From: Leptospira fainei serovar Hurstbridge str. BUT 6
Lineage (GTDB): Bacteria; Spirochaetota; Leptospiria; Leptospirales; Leptospiraceae
Length of the DNA stretch: 64,000 nt
Direction of reading: 5' to 3'
NCBI RefSeq assembly: GCF_000306235.2
Contig: NZ_AKWZ02000003.1
Span: 310,001-374,000, forward strand
Shown here: one piece after another, positions 1-9,261 of the stretch
Numbering within the stretch: position 1 is the first letter of the stretch
How the letters are laid out: every line of letters starts with the position of its first letter
Position numbers and translations under genes: made by a program
The notes under the pieces: model-generated
Seen by the model: only the letters and a program-made list of their open reading frames with translations
Told to the model about the DNA's origin: nothing
Databases searched by the model: none

Positions 1-1028
1 TTCAGGATATCCAAGCGGGATTAGATTCTTTATTAGAGGCACTTTATACTTTAGCCGAGGCGAACGTAGGCACGATTATCCCTGGATACACGCATCTGCA
101 AGTTGCACAACCGATTCGGGCCTCCCAATTTATCCTGGCGTATTTTTGGATGTTTAAACGAGATCGTGATTTTTTCCAGTTCGTTCGATCCACGAATGAC
201 GAATTGGTTTTAGGTTCCGGAGCTATGGCTGGGGTAAATTATTCCAACGATCGAGAATTTTTGGCAGCCGAATTGGAACTGTCAAAAATTTCTCCGAACT
301 CGATGGATGCGGTTAGCGGTAGAGATCATCTTTTACAATTTTTGTTTGCAAGCACTCAATGCATGATTCACGCTTCTCGGTTTTGTGAGGACTTAATTCT
401 TTATGCTTCTCAAGAATTCGGTTTGATAAAGCTACCCGACGCGTTAACTACGGGCTCGTCCATTATGCCTCAGAAAAAGAATCCGGATATCGCAGAATTG
501 ATACGAGGGAAGGCAGCAAGAGTCATCGGAAATTTAAATCATATGGTTGTACTCTTAAAAGGTCTACCGCTCACATACAATCGGGATTTACAGGAAGATA
601 AGCTACCTTTGTTCGATACCGTGGACACTCTCTTGATCAGTCTGGAAGGATTAGAAGCCATGGTTCGGGAAATGAAGTTTCGCCCGGAGAGAGGGGAACG
701 TTCCTTGAAAGAGGGTTTTGCAACTGCGACGGATTTGGCAGATTTTCTTGTAGGAGAGAAAGGCGTGCCATTTCGGACGGCTCATGAACTTGTCGGAAAA
801 CTCGTATCGGAATGCAGTGAAAGAGGGGAGACCCTTTTTACGATTTCGGAAGATATTCGGACCTCGATTTCTTCTTACTTTAAAGGGGAAGAATATTCTA
901 ATGCCGTTTCTTTGGAATTATCGGCAGATAAAAAGAACAGTTACGGTGGGACAGCTAAGGCTCGTCAAATCGAGCAGTTAAAAATTGCACTGGATTGCTT
1001 AAAATCTTTACCAAGGATGGAAAAATGA
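1..1028 (+). CDS. argH: argininosuccinate lyase, 3' part (5' end outside window)
   Basis: ArgH cleaves argininosuccinate to arginine and fumarate, the last step of arginine synthesis, in the cytoplasm. The reading frame is open from base 3, so the gene enters from the left edge. The first visible residues contain [13 protein letters not shown], a conserved active-site stretch of the fumarase/aspartase superfamily. The family signature [12 protein letters not shown] lies near bases 450-490 and carries the flexible catalytic loop. About 340 codons are visible, so roughly a quarter is missing. The stop codon overlaps the ATG of the next gene (ATGA), which suggests translational coupling. Confidence 0.97.
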   Translation, partial: QDIQAGLDSLLEALYTLAEANVGTIIPGYTHLQVAQPIRASQFILAYFWMFKRDRDFFQFVRSTNDELVLGSGAMAGVNYSNDREFLAAELELSKISPNSMDAVSGRDHLLQFLFASTQCMIHASRFCEDLILYASQEFGLIKLPDALTTGSSIMPQKKNPDIAELIRGKAARVIGNLNHMVVLLKGLPLTYNRDLQEDKLPLFDTVDTLLISLEGLEAMVREMKFRPERGERSLKEGFATATDLADFLVGEKGVPFRTAHELVGKLVSECSERGETLFTISEDIRTSISSYFKGEEYSNAVSLELSADKKNSYGGTAKARQIEQLKIALDCLKSLPRMEK

Positions 1029-1897
1029 ATCGTCTCTTAATACTATCGTTACTAAGCTTCATCGTAATCGGAGCCTGCAAAAATAATCCGTATTCGGAGC
1101 AGAAATATCGACCGGAGCCGTATACTTTAATGCAGGTAACGGTTCATCGCTTAGACCAAAACTATCTGGGACTTCCCGACAAACCCGGGATTTATGCGGT
1201 GATACAAACGACTCAGGGCGATTTAGTCGCCGAACTTTTCGACAAGGACGCTCCTAAGACGGTGCAAAACTTTATCGATTTGGCCCAGGGTGAAAAAGAA
1301 TTTACGGCCAGAAACGGTCAGAAGCAAAAGAAACCGTTTTACGACGGACTTACGTTTCATCGAGTGATCGAAGGTTTTATGGTTCAGGGCGGATGTCCCA
1401 ACGGAGACGGAACCGGAGGGCCGGGTTACAGATTTGAAGATGAAATCAATGCAAAATCTCTAGGTTTGGATAAACAGAGAGTCGGGCAGGTTCCATATTA
1501 TACCGGGCAGTTACAAAGAGTCGTAATTCAGGAAATGGGGATCAAGAGCATGAGGGAATTCGAAGACAAGAAGGAAGAGTTTGAAAAGAACTTCGAGCAG
1601 GCTAAGAATCTCTCAGTCATGGAAGTGCTGTATCGTCTCGGCTATCGGTACAATGAGGTCGTAAATAGCCATCGAGCCATTAAAGGAGCGCTTGCGATGG
1701 CAAACGCGGGACCGAACACAAACGGTTCTCAATTTTTCATCAATCAGGTCGACACGCCGCACCTAGATGGCCTGCATACGGTTTTTGGTCAGATCGTTCG
1801 AGGAGCCGAGGTTGTGGATAAAATCGTGGCTTCCGGGAACTCAAAATCCATCATTCGGCGTATCTTGATCGTCGACAGGAGAACTGTGAATCCATGA
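1025..1897 (+). CDS. cyclophilin-type peptidyl-prolyl isomerase, lipoprotein with a large insertion
   Basis: This is a predicted exported proline isomerase of 290 residues. A signal peptide ends in the lipobox IGAC with the lipidated Cys at residue 18. Cyclophilin motifs follow in order: FHRVI (111-115), [15 protein letters not shown] (120-134), [14 protein letters not shown] (225-238) and HTVFG (251-255). A charged, probably helical stretch of about 75 residues (143-217) sits between FEDE and the MANAGPN motif, where ordinary bacterial cyclophilins have about ten residues. I chose the ATG at 1025 because it follows AAGGATGG and starts a proper signal peptide; the frame is open ten codons upstream. 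It overlaps argH by four bases. Confidence 0.9.
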   Translation: MNRLLILSLLSFIVIGACKNNPYSEQKYRPEPYTLMQVTVHRLDQNYLGLPDKPGIYAVIQTTQGDLVAELFDKDAPKTVQNFIDLAQGEKEFTARNGQKQKKPFYDGLTFHRVIEGFMVQGGCPNGDGTGGPGYRFEDEINAKSLGLDKQRVGQVPYYTGQLQRVVIQEMGIKSMREFEDKKEEFEKNFEQAKNLSVMEVLYRLGYRYNEVVNSHRAIKGALAMANAGPNTNGSQFFINQVDTPHLDGLHTVFGQIVRGAEVVDKIVASGNSKSIIRRILIVDRRTVNP

Positions 1898-2514
1898 GTT
1901 CCGACGGGAATAAGAGAACTTATTTCCTAATCGCAAAGGAGATCGGTACTTCCTCAGGAGCCGGGGGGACGGCCAAGGTTTTAGAGGCCTTGGCGGCGTT
2001 GGATTTGGATGAAAAGGAAGAGGAATCGATTCTTATCGACGCCAAATCGGAGGGAGAATCATCTTTAGACTTTGTGAAGATTCTCAAAATTTTTCGAGTC
2101 GTTCGGAAGATTCGGGAATCAGTTAGTCAGGCTTATGAAGAGGCGATGACCCGATATAGCAAAGTAAATTCAATGACCGGCAAAAGACGTCCGACAGAAG
2201 ACGAAGCCAAACTTAAGCAGACTCTGATGGATTATATTCTCAAAATTGAGGGTACATTCGAGAGGAACGACTTGGCGGACGAATCGCTGATCAAGGAATT
2301 ACATAAATTTTTTGAAAGTTTGGATTCTGCGGATAAACTGTCCGAAGAGAATATTTCCAGTTTGTACATCTCACCGAAGACGGCGTCGCTCATCTCGCCG
2401 CTGCTGGAAAGAATGCAGGAATGCTACGAAGAATACGGAAAGATTCGACCTATCCTAAAAAGGCTGATCCGAATCGCGGATTATATCATCGAAGACGCCG
2501 GTCCAAACTCCTAA
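1894..2514 (+). CDS. hypothetical protein, acidic and helical
   Basis: I do not recognise this 206-residue protein. It has no signal peptide or membrane segment. The N-terminus contains a Gly/Ser stretch (SSGAGGT, about 19-25), followed by a mostly helical, highly charged body. Its ATG overlaps the stop of the cyclophilin gene (ATGA), so the two are probably translated together. It is very likely a real gene because of this coupling and the even codon use across the frame, but no function can be given. Confidence 0.75.
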   Translation: MSSDGNKRTYFLIAKEIGTSSGAGGTAKVLEALAALDLDEKEEESILIDAKSEGESSLDFVKILKIFRVVRKIRESVSQAYEEAMTRYSKVNSMTGKRRPTEDEAKLKQTLMDYILKIEGTFERNDLADESLIKELHKFFESLDSADKLSEENISSLYISPKTASLISPLLERMQECYEEYGKIRPILKRLIRIADYIIEDAGPNS

Positions 2515-2668
2515 CGGAAGACGTTTCTCCCCTTTAATTTCATAGTAAACCAGGGTTTTTTGGAAGGATTTCTTCCGATTTTGCCGAAAGATTGTACGAG
2601 GAACCTTTAAATAGGTTTCCAACCGAGTCGGTATGTTTATCTCTCGGTTGATTTTGAAAGGTACTGGG

Positions 2669-3658
2669 ATGAATCTCGTTCGGATTTGCATAATACTACT
2701 ATTTTTAGCCTATCAAACGATAAACGCATATCCGAAGAGGGACGCAAGGGGAGAGGTCTCCGAAAATTATGTTCGGCAACAGGGAATCGTTGATCTAAAG
2801 CTCCCAAAGATGCAATACCGTGAAAACGAGCCGGTGAAAGCGTTACTCTCGGTAAGAAATACCGGAAACGAGGTGCTTCGAATTTTTCCCTACGGTAGGG
2901 ATCTACGTTCCTTCCAAGTGATCGTAAGAGACGAAGACGGTAGAACTGTATCGAAAATCGAAGAGGAACCGAAGGTGGATTCCGTGCTTCGTCGACGAAA
3001 TAGGGTGGAGAATTTAGTTGGAGACGAGGTAAAGGAAATCATTCTGCACAAGGATGAAACCTTTTCAAAGGAAATCCGGTTAGATCAACTTTACGAATTG
3101 GAAGCCGGAAAAAAGTATTTTGTGACCGCTTACTTCTACCCAAATATATCCGAGTATAGGGATCATTTTGTGCGATCCCAAAACCATCCGTATTTTTCCG
3201 TGGAAGAAAGGCGAAAGGATTGGATTTTGCCGGGGGTTCCTTATCAGGATCCGGTCATCGACGGTTTAGAACCGGAAGAAGTAATTCATCTGTTCCTAGG
3301 CGCCGAAAAGAAAGGAAATTGGAAATTGCATTTTAAATGGATTCATTTCCCGGAGTATGTTCAGGCTTATGATCGTTATTCCCGGGATTGGGCGCAAGCC
3401 GAGGAATCCGAAAAGGACTTCATCCTGGAAGAATTTAGAAAATTCCTGACGGAAAACCGCGCTGGTGTGCTACAATATTATAAAATTCTCAGTGTGGATA
3501 AAATAAACTCTAACTTGGCGAAAGTAAGAGTCGCCGTGGAACGTAGATTGAATAAAGTCCAGGTACGTTACGAATACGAGTTTACACTTCGAAGGGTTCC
3601 GGAAGAAACCGGGGCCTTTTGGAAGGTTGCCAATCTTTTAGCAAAGGTACGGAAATGA
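2669..3658 (+). CDS. hypothetical secreted protein upstream of fliM
   Basis: This 329-residue protein has a classical signal peptide (MNLVRICIILLFLAYQTINA, cleavage near residue 20). A beta-rich domain follows that resembles Ig-like sandwiches (EPVKALLSVRNTGNEVLRIFPYG). The C-terminal part alternates charged helices and strands. The ATG at 2669 is preferred over an in-frame ATG 36 bases upstream because GAAAGG lies 7 bases before it and the signal peptide then starts correctly. The stop overlaps the fliM ATG (ATGA), so it is co-translated with a flagellar switch gene. That hints at, but does not show, an envelope or flagellar link. Confidence 0.8.
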   Translation: MNLVRICIILLFLAYQTINAYPKRDARGEVSENYVRQQGIVDLKLPKMQYRENEPVKALLSVRNTGNEVLRIFPYGRDLRSFQVIVRDEDGRTVSKIEEEPKVDSVLRRRNRVENLVGDEVKEIILHKDETFSKEIRLDQLYELEAGKKYFVTAYFYPNISEYRDHFVRSQNHPYFSVEERRKDWILPGVPYQDPVIDGLEPEEVIHLFLGAEKKGNWKLHFKWIHFPEYVQAYDRYSRDWAQAEESEKDFILEEFRKFLTENRAGVLQYYKILSVDKINSNLAKVRVAVERRLNKVQVRYEYEFTLRRVPEETGAFWKVANLLAKVRK

Positions 3659-4680
3659 CCGAAATTCTATCGCAAGATGAAATCGATGCTCTACTTAACG
3701 CCATATCTAGCGGAGAAGTTAGCGAAGACGAGTATTCCTCAGTAGGTGAACAGAAGAAGGTTAAAATCTACGATTTCAAGCGACCGGATAAGTTCTCAAA
3801 AGACCAAATCCGTACCTTGCAGATGATGCACGAAACCTTTGCGCGATTGGCAACGACCGGCTTATCGGCACAGCTACGAGCACTCGTCCATGTGCACGTG
3901 GCAGCGGTCGACCAGTTGACCTACGAGGAATTCATCCGGTCTATCCCGAATCCTACGACTCTAGCCGTCATTAATATGGATCCATTACGAGGATCCGCGA
4001 TTTTAGAAATCGATCCCTCCATTTCGTTTACGATTATCGACCGTCTCTTCGGGGGCAAGGGTGAGACTGCAAAGATCTCCCGGGAACTTTCCGAAATCGA
4101 GATGAGTGTAATGGAAGGGATTATCGTTCGAATCCTGGGAAACATGAGAGAAGCTTGGTCGACTGTGATCGATCTTCGACCTCGATTGGGAAACATAGAA
4201 ACGAATCCGCAGTTTGCCCAGGTGGTTCCGCCCAACGACATGGTGGTCTTAATCAATTTGGAGACCAAAATCGGGGAAGTAGAAGGGTTAACCAACCTTT
4301 GTATTCCTTATATCACGATCGAGCCGATCATTAATAAACTTTCGGCGCAGTATTGGTATTCTTCGATCCGAAAGGGTGAGCTGGATGAAAACAGATCGAT
4401 TATTCAAGAGCGACTGGATCAGGTTCAGATTCCTGTGATAGCGGAAGTCGGGTCCGTTGATATTTCGATTTTGGATTTTATGAACTTAACGGTTGGAGAC
4501 GTGGTTAAGCTGGAAAATACCACGACTCGTGCCGATATGCTCGTGAAAGTAGGAGAGAGAAAAAAATTCAAATGTCTGCCGGGTCGAGTCGGAAATCGAC
4601 TTGCGATCCAAATCGGAGATAGGGTGGAAGATATTCCGGACGAATTACTCGGATCTACGCGTTCCGAACAGGAATATTAA
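3655..4680 (+). CDS. fliM: flagellar motor switch protein FliM
   Basis: FliM is the middle protein of the flagellar C-ring. It binds phospho-CheY and helps set the direction of motor rotation. The N-terminal CheY-binding peptide is clear (LSQDEIDALL, residues 4-13), followed by the CheC-like middle domain and a C-terminal SpoA/FliN-like domain (about residues 255-330). At 341 residues it has the usual length. The ATG at 3655 gives the conserved N-terminus; AAAGG precedes it. It overlaps the upstream secreted-protein gene by four bases and is followed at once by a hairpin terminator, so it ends its operon. Confidence 0.97.
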   Translation: MTEILSQDEIDALLNAISSGEVSEDEYSSVGEQKKVKIYDFKRPDKFSKDQIRTLQMMHETFARLATTGLSAQLRALVHVHVAAVDQLTYEEFIRSIPNPTTLAVINMDPLRGSAILEIDPSISFTIIDRLFGGKGETAKISRELSEIEMSVMEGIIVRILGNMREAWSTVIDLRPRLGNIETNPQFAQVVPPNDMVVLINLETKIGEVEGLTNLCIPYITIEPIINKLSAQYWYSSIRKGELDENRSIIQERLDQVQIPVIAEVGSVDISILDFMNLTVGDVVKLENTTTRADMLVKVGERKKFKCLPGRVGNRLAIQIGDRVEDIPDELLGSTRSEQEY

Positions 4681-4682
4681 AA

Positions 4683-4713
4683 AAAAGGCGGGATGTGTTA
4701 ACCCGCCTTTTTG
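4683..4713. terminator. bidirectional Rho-independent terminator between fliM and ferredoxin
   Basis: The stem GGCGGG (4687-4692) pairs with CCCGCC (4702-4707). It is flanked by an A-run on the left and a T-run on the right, so the hairpin can terminate both fliM (+) and the convergent ferredoxin gene (-). Confidence 0.85.
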
Positions 4714-4750
4714 CTTTTAGTTGAAAGAAAAACTTATCAATCGATAAGAA

Positions 4751-4975
4751 TCACTTTTTCCAATGAATGCACTCGCCTGGGCATTCATCCATTTCTTTCT
4801 GAACGATTTTCCATTCCTCTTCCGGAATCGGAGCTTGGTTAATCTGATCTCCACCGATGTGAGTTTCAGAAGTATCGTTATCGTCCATTTGAAAATATTT
4901 CGGAAGGTTATCCGCACACTGATTACAGGAGGTGCAGTTATCCTTGTCCACATAGGCTATTTTAGTCTGTGCCAT
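4751..4975 (-). CDS. small single-cluster ferredoxin
   Basis: This 74-residue acidic protein carries the cluster motif C14-x2-C17-x2-C20 and a distal CP pair (C65-P66), as in single [4Fe-4S] ferredoxins; C69 is an extra cysteine. Between them is an acidic segment with no cysteines. It probably works as a cytoplasmic electron carrier; the partner is unknown. The ATG at 4975 follows GAGGAGAA at good spacing. The gene stands alone, convergent to fliM with a shared terminator. Confidence 0.9.
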   Translation of the reverse strand: MAQTKIAYVDKDNCTSCNQCADNLPKYFQMDDNDTSETHIGGDQINQAPIPEEEWKIVQKEMDECPGECIHWKK

Positions 4976-5395
4976 AGGCTAGGTTCTCCTCAAAAGTTTC
5001 CTGACTGCTAGCGGAAAACGGGTTCTTAAGCTACAGTTTCGATACTGGGCTGGGAGAGCAACCCCTTTCCACTCGAATTCTCCGACTATGATAAGTTTTC
5101 CTGAAAAGCCGAACCTCGCCAAAATGGAATAGTTACAATCTTCGTATGAAAGGAGTATTCCGGTTCGGAGAGCAGAGCAGGGCCTTGATAAATGCTTCTT
5201 GCTTAAAGAAGCCGAATCCGTCAGAGATGCAAATCGACCTTCGAAATTTCATGGGAAAGACCGAGAGAAGGCCAAAAATGGACCGTTCGGAACTTTCTAA
5301 TAGCTACCGGAATTTGCCCGGAAAAATGTGGACGGAAATTTATTTCATATGTATTCTTCCCGGAAAGCAATTTCCCAAGGGAGAAATAGAACTAC
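4976..5395. other. 420-base intergenic region, no supported gene
   Basis: This stretch separates the ferredoxin gene (-) from the FecR-domain lipoprotein gene (+), so it should hold both promoters. I see no convincing -35/-10 pair. A frame from 5146 runs into the downstream gene, but it has neither a plausible protein composition nor a spaced ribosome-binding site. The ribosome-binding site of the lipoprotein gene is the GGGAG near 5380. Confidence 0.6.
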
Positions 5396-6325
5396 ATGAA
5401 ACGTATTACTATCGTTTTAGTACTTATTGTGACGGCGATGTTGGCGGATTGTCGCAAAGCCAAGGAAGATTTGCAGGGTGGGGTGATCACATTCGCAAAA
5501 GGAACCGTTAAATTATTCGACAAAGTTGGAAAGGAGAAGCCGGGAGCGGTGAATTCCTTTTTACTACCGGAAGATCGCATCGAAACCGGTAAAGATTCGT
5601 ATGCCGACCTTCAGCTTGCCGACGGAGTCGTAATTCGGATTAAGGAAAACACCGTTCTTGCAATGAAGAAGATCTTCGTGGATTCCAAAAACGGAGAAAT
5701 CTTTGCCGATCTCAATCTGAATAAAGGAAAAATCTTTTCGAAAGTCACAACCAAATTGGGAAAAACCAGCCAATTCAACGTCTCTACACCGACTGTCGTA
5801 GCTTCCGTACGCGGAACGGATTTCCAAGTAGAGGATAATGGTAAGACTGCAAATACATTGGTGTCCAACGGATCCGTTTCGGTGACCGACGCGGACGATC
5901 CTAACAAACAAGTCGTCGCGGATGCCGGTAAAAAAATCAGCTCCGACGGAAAAGAACTCACCGAGGGTGAACTTTCCGATGCCGAGCGTCAAGAGTTAGA
6001 AAATGATTCCGCTACGATCCAATCGGTTACGGAAGAGCAGAGAGCCAAAATCCAAGAAATTTTAAAAGATTTCCAAGAAAATAAAGCTCTAATACTCCAA
6101 GGATTGGAAGATCAAAAGCAAAGAAATAAAGATCTGATCGAAGGCGCGAAAGAAGAAAATCGCAAACTTTTAGAAGATACTAAAAATGCCGGTAAAGAAG
6201 AAAGAGAAGCAATACGCAAATCCGGTGCCGAAGAAAAGGAAAAAGTAAAATCATCGATGGATGATGCTAAGAAAGATTTGGAGAACCAACGCAAGTCTCT
6301 AAAAGAACAAGCGCTTCCAAAATAA
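5396..6325 (+). CDS. FecR-domain lipoprotein with C-terminal coiled coil
   Basis: This 309-residue protein starts with a lipoprotein signal (lipobox LADC, Cys 19). A FecR-type beta-helical domain (about 30-180) follows, with the typical sequence GDxVxTG-like region (PEDRIETGKDSYADLQLADG), ENT and a TPT-VASVRGTDF stretch. The last ~110 residues are Lys/Glu-rich, with heptad-like repeats that predict a long coiled coil. No FecI sigma or TonB receptor is adjacent, so it is unlikely to be a classical iron-signalling FecR. Lipoproteins with FecR domains recur in Leptospira. It is monocistronic, with a strong terminator just downstream. Confidence 0.88.
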   Translation: MKRITIVLVLIVTAMLADCRKAKEDLQGGVITFAKGTVKLFDKVGKEKPGAVNSFLLPEDRIETGKDSYADLQLADGVVIRIKENTVLAMKKIFVDSKNGEIFADLNLNKGKIFSKVTTKLGKTSQFNVSTPTVVASVRGTDFQVEDNGKTANTLVSNGSVSVTDADDPNKQVVADAGKKISSDGKELTEGELSDAERQELENDSATIQSVTEEQRAKIQEILKDFQENKALILQGLEDQKQRNKDLIEGAKEENRKLLEDTKNAGKEEREAIRKSGAEEKEKVKSSMDDAKKDLENQRKSLKEQALPK

Positions 6326-6348
6326 ATAACGGACTCGCTTGGGAACGG

Positions 6349-6388
6349 ACGTCAGGAAGCAATTTTTGTCTTCCTGACGTTTTTCTTT
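6349..6388 (+). terminator. Rho-independent terminator after FecR-domain lipoprotein
   Basis: An 11-base-pair perfect stem (6349-6359 with 6370-6380, core CGTCAGGAAG/CTTCCTGACG) has a ten-base loop and is followed by a T-rich tract. Confidence 0.9.
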
Positions 6389-6404
6389 TAGATCAAGCAT
6401 TGAA

Positions 6405-6668
6405 TTATGATTCTTCCTTTTCTTTCAATTTGAAGTAGAGAATCGTCGTAGTCAAAAACAGGGTAAATGCATTTGCCAGAATAATCGGCAAATCTTCACG
6501 GATGATTCCGTAAGCCAGCCAGAGACCGACGCCAACGGATAAAACGATATACATGTTTCGCGAGATATCTCTAGTTTTTCTTTCTAAGACCACCTTAACT
6601 ACCTGCGGAACGAAAGATATCGTCGTTAGAATAGAGGCGAGATAGCCGATCCAACTTCCCGGTTCCAT
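6405..6668 (-). CDS. SemiSWEET sugar transporter
   Basis: SemiSWEETs are half-size SWEET proteins: three transmembrane helices that dimerise to move mono- or disaccharides down their gradient across the inner membrane. This 87-residue protein has three hydrophobic segments, the PQ motif in helix 1 (SFVPQVVK, P21-Q22), a Trp in helix 2 (GLWLAYG, W50) and an Asn in helix 3 (LANAFTL, N66). The last two correspond to the sugar-pocket residues of the family. A Leptospira SemiSWEET is one of the structurally studied members. It lies 6 bases after queF on the same strand and is probably co-transcribed. Confidence 0.92.
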   Translation of the reverse strand: MEPGSWIGYLASILTTISFVPQVVKVVLERKTRDISRNMYIVLSVGVGLWLAYGIIREDLPIILANAFTLFLTTTILYFKLKEKEES

Positions 6669-6674
6669 AGTTCT

Positions 6675-7094
6675 CTAGTTGCCTTCTAAACGATATTCTC
6701 TAGTGACGACGGTTTTAATTCCGCCTCGTAGATTATAATCGCCTTTTACACGCACGAATTTCGGTTCCACTGATTTTACTAAATCCTCTAGGATTCGATT
6801 TACAACGTTTTCATGAAAAATTCCGAGATTTCTGAACGCTAAAATATATTCCTTTAGCGACTTCAATTCGATGCAGCGATCTCGAGGGACGTAACTGATT
6901 TCGATGGTTCCAAAATCGGGCAACCCGGTTTTAGGGCAAACCGCGGTGAACTCGGGTATGGTAAAATCGATTGTGTAATCCTTCCCTTCGTACACATTGG
7001 CGAAAGATTCTATCTCGGGAAGTTTCAGGGTGGGAATATGATCCTGCCTTCCGTCGTAGGAAGATGCTCCTGTTTCTTGCTGTCGGTCGTCCAT
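6675..7094 (-). CDS. queF: NADPH-dependent 7-cyano-7-deazaguanine reductase (unimodular QueF)
   Basis: QueF reduces preQ0 to preQ1 in the pathway to the tRNA base queuosine. At 139 residues this is the short, unimodular type. The catalytic Cys (TAVCPKTGLPDFG, C53) and the proton donor Asp (D60) are present, and so is the QueF signature ELKSLKEY (about 76-83) that binds NADPH. The ATG at 7094 follows GGAGGA. It is divergent from guaA across 90 bases and leads a two-gene unit with the SemiSWEET gene. No other queuosine gene is in the window. Confidence 0.95.
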   Translation of the reverse strand: MDDRQQETGASSYDGRQDHIPTLKLPEIESFANVYEGKDYTIDFTIPEFTAVCPKTGLPDFGTIEISYVPRDRCIELKSLKEYILAFRNLGIFHENVVNRILEDLVKSVEPKFVRVKGDYNLRGGIKTVVTREYRLEGN

Positions 7095-7184
7095 TCGTCC
7101 TCCTCCGAAACCAGAGTTTTCCGGAGCTTCTCCCTGTGAATCCTTTTACTAAGCCGGTTCTCCGGATGGCGGAACTCTCTCGCA

Positions 7185-8999
7185 ATGAACCAACGTAAAG
7201 TCATAGGCGTCGTCGATTTTGGCGGTCAGTACGCTCATTTAATCGCTTCCAGGATCCGAAGATTGGGAGCGTATTCGGAAATTCTTTCGGATGATGAATC
7301 CGAAGAAACGTATCAGGGACTTGCCGGATTAATTCTTTCCGGCGGCCCGGAAAGCGTTTATGAAGATGGATCACCCTCCATATCGGCTCGGGTCTTCGAT
7401 TTAGACATTCCGGTTTTAGGTATTTGTTACGGCCATCAATTGATGATGAAACTTTTGGGGGGAGAAGTAAAAAAGGCGGGTATCGCAGAATACGGCCAAG
7501 CTTCCTTGGATCTAGTTCCCCAAAATGGATCCGAACTCCTAAAAGGTTATGCCGGCGGAGAAGTGGTTTGGATGAGCCATGGCGACGAAGTCGTTCGCTT
7601 ACCGAACGGATTTCAAGTCACGGCTTCCTCCCTGGATTGCAAATTTGCGGTAGTCGAGAATCTCTCTGCAAGGAAATTCGGAATTCAATTTCATCCGGAA
7701 GTCACTCATACTGAAAAAGGAAACGAACTCCTAAAAAATTTCATTAAGATATGCGGCGCTGAAAATACTTGGGATCTAACTCAGTATCTTTCTTTAAAGG
7801 AAGAGGAACTGGGCAAAACGGTTCCTTCCGATAAAAAAGTCTTTTTACTCGTCTCCGGAGGAGTCGATTCCACCGTTTCCTATTTATTGCTCACCAAGGC
7901 ATTGGGGAAAGATAGGGTTAAGGGAGTTTTAATAGACACCGGATTTATGCGGAAAGACGAAGTTAGGCATCTGGAGGAAAATTTAGGTTCCCAAGGTATT
8001 CATCTCCATATACACGATGCGTCGGATCTTTTTTATTCCAATTTAAAAGGAAAAACCGATCCGGAGGAAAAGAGAAAAATCGTGGGAAACTTATTCCTGC
8101 AAGCCCAGGAAGATTGCGCGAAAGAACTGGGTCTGAATTCCGATGAATGGCTACTCGGACAAGGAACAATCTATCCGGACACGATTGAAAGCGGCGGAAC
8201 AAAGCATTCTCATACTATTAAGACGCATCATAATCGAGTCGAAGCGATTCAGAAATTAATGGAAGAGGGTAAGGTAGTCGAACCGATTAAGGATCTGTAT
8301 AAAGACGAGGTTCGGGAGTTAGGCACCTATCTCGGCCTTCCGAAGCAATGGACCTTACGCCATCCTTTTCCTGGTCCCGGCTTAGTCGTTAGGATGATTT
8401 CGCAAAAACAAGATACAAGCGAACTAGTCCAAAACGAACTCGAGACTATTCTAAAAGAATTTCCGGGAGTTTCCGGGAAACTTCTACCCGTCGCTTCGGT
8501 AGGGGTAAAAGGGGACAGACGCTCGTACGCGCATTGCGCGGTTCTTTCGGGGCATAAAAATTGGGACGACTGGAATAAAATTTCTACCCATATCACGAAT
8601 CGGAGTTCTTCCGTGAATCGAGTCGTCCTCTTGGTGGCTCCGAGTAAAGTCTCCGTGAAGGATTTGAATTTTCCGTTTCAGCGACTCGACCTGGATCAAG
8701 AAAATTCCGACCTATTACGTGAAGCGGATGCGATTGTCGAAAATGTCTTACAAGAACGGAAAATTTACGGAGACATTTGGCAAATGCCCGTCGTCTTACT
8801 TCCTATCGGTAATTCTCCGGAAGAAAGAAGTATCGTTCTGCGACCTGTGAACTCACAGGAAGCGATGACTGCGAGTTTCTTTCCTTTGCAGCCGGAAGTT
8901 TTAGGTGAGCTAGAAAAAAGTCTCCTATCGATTTCTAAGATCCGGTATGTGTTCTTTGATTTAACGAACAAGCCGCCGGGGACGATCGAGTGGGAATAA
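7185..8999 (+). CDS. guaA: GMP synthetase (glutamine-hydrolysing), eukaryote-like long form
   Basis: GuaA converts XMP to GMP using ATP and glutamine. The N-terminal class I amidotransferase domain has the nucleophile Cys (GICYGH, C81) and the His/Glu pair in QFHPEVTH. The ATP-pyrophosphatase domain has the P-loop SGGVDST (224-230). At 604 residues it is about 80 longer than the usual bacterial enzyme. The extra length lies in the C-terminal dimerisation region, where motifs such as LPVASVGVKGDRRSYAH, VNRVV, QMPV and the very end LTNKPPGTIEWE match the animal-type enzyme rather than the Escherichia coli type. The start is ATG, with a divergent promoter region shared with queF. Confidence 0.96.
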   Translation: MNQRKVIGVVDFGGQYAHLIASRIRRLGAYSEILSDDESEETYQGLAGLILSGGPESVYEDGSPSISARVFDLDIPVLGICYGHQLMMKLLGGEVKKAGIAEYGQASLDLVPQNGSELLKGYAGGEVVWMSHGDEVVRLPNGFQVTASSLDCKFAVVENLSARKFGIQFHPEVTHTEKGNELLKNFIKICGAENTWDLTQYLSLKEEELGKTVPSDKKVFLLVSGGVDSTVSYLLLTKALGKDRVKGVLIDTGFMRKDEVRHLEENLGSQGIHLHIHDASDLFYSNLKGKTDPEEKRKIVGNLFLQAQEDCAKELGLNSDEWLLGQGTIYPDTIESGGTKHSHTIKTHHNRVEAIQKLMEEGKVVEPIKDLYKDEVRELGTYLGLPKQWTLRHPFPGPGLVVRMISQKQDTSELVQNELETILKEFPGVSGKLLPVASVGVKGDRRSYAHCAVLSGHKNWDDWNKISTHITNRSSSVNRVVLLVAPSKVSVKDLNFPFQRLDLDQENSDLLREADAIVENVLQERKIYGDIWQMPVVLLPIGNSPEERSIVLRPVNSQEAMTASFFPLQPEVLGELEKSLLSISKIRYVFFDLTNKPPGTIEWE

Positions 9000-9018
9000 C
9001 CTAATCCGTAGATTTCTA

Positions 9019-9050
9019 TTGACACCTTACCCCTTGACGAAAACATACCT
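9019..9050 (+). promoter_or_regulatory. candidate promoter of the tRNA pair
   Basis: A perfect TTGACA lies at 9019-9024. A poor -10 (ACATAC/CATACC, about 9043-9049) follows at 18-19 bases, placing the start point just before the tRNA-Cys at 9057. Only the -35 is convincing. Confidence 0.4.
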
Positions 9051-9051
9051 C

Positions 9052-9127
<76 letters not shown>

Positions 9128-9159
9128 GGCTGCTTGGGAACAAAACGCCTAGTTCTCTT

Positions 9160-9246
<87 letters not shown>

Positions 9247-9261
9247 TTTTGAAAATTCAGC

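Noticed and set aside
2621..2649. Hairpin AACCGAG/CTCGGTT before the secreted-protein gene
   Set aside because: Loop of 15 bases and no proper T-run; likely chance, though a leader structure cannot be excluded.
5146..5511. Open frame of about 120 codons before the FecR-domain lipoprotein
   Set aside because: It overlaps the start of a well-supported lipoprotein gene by more than 100 bases, has no spaced ribosome-binding site and an unlikely composition.
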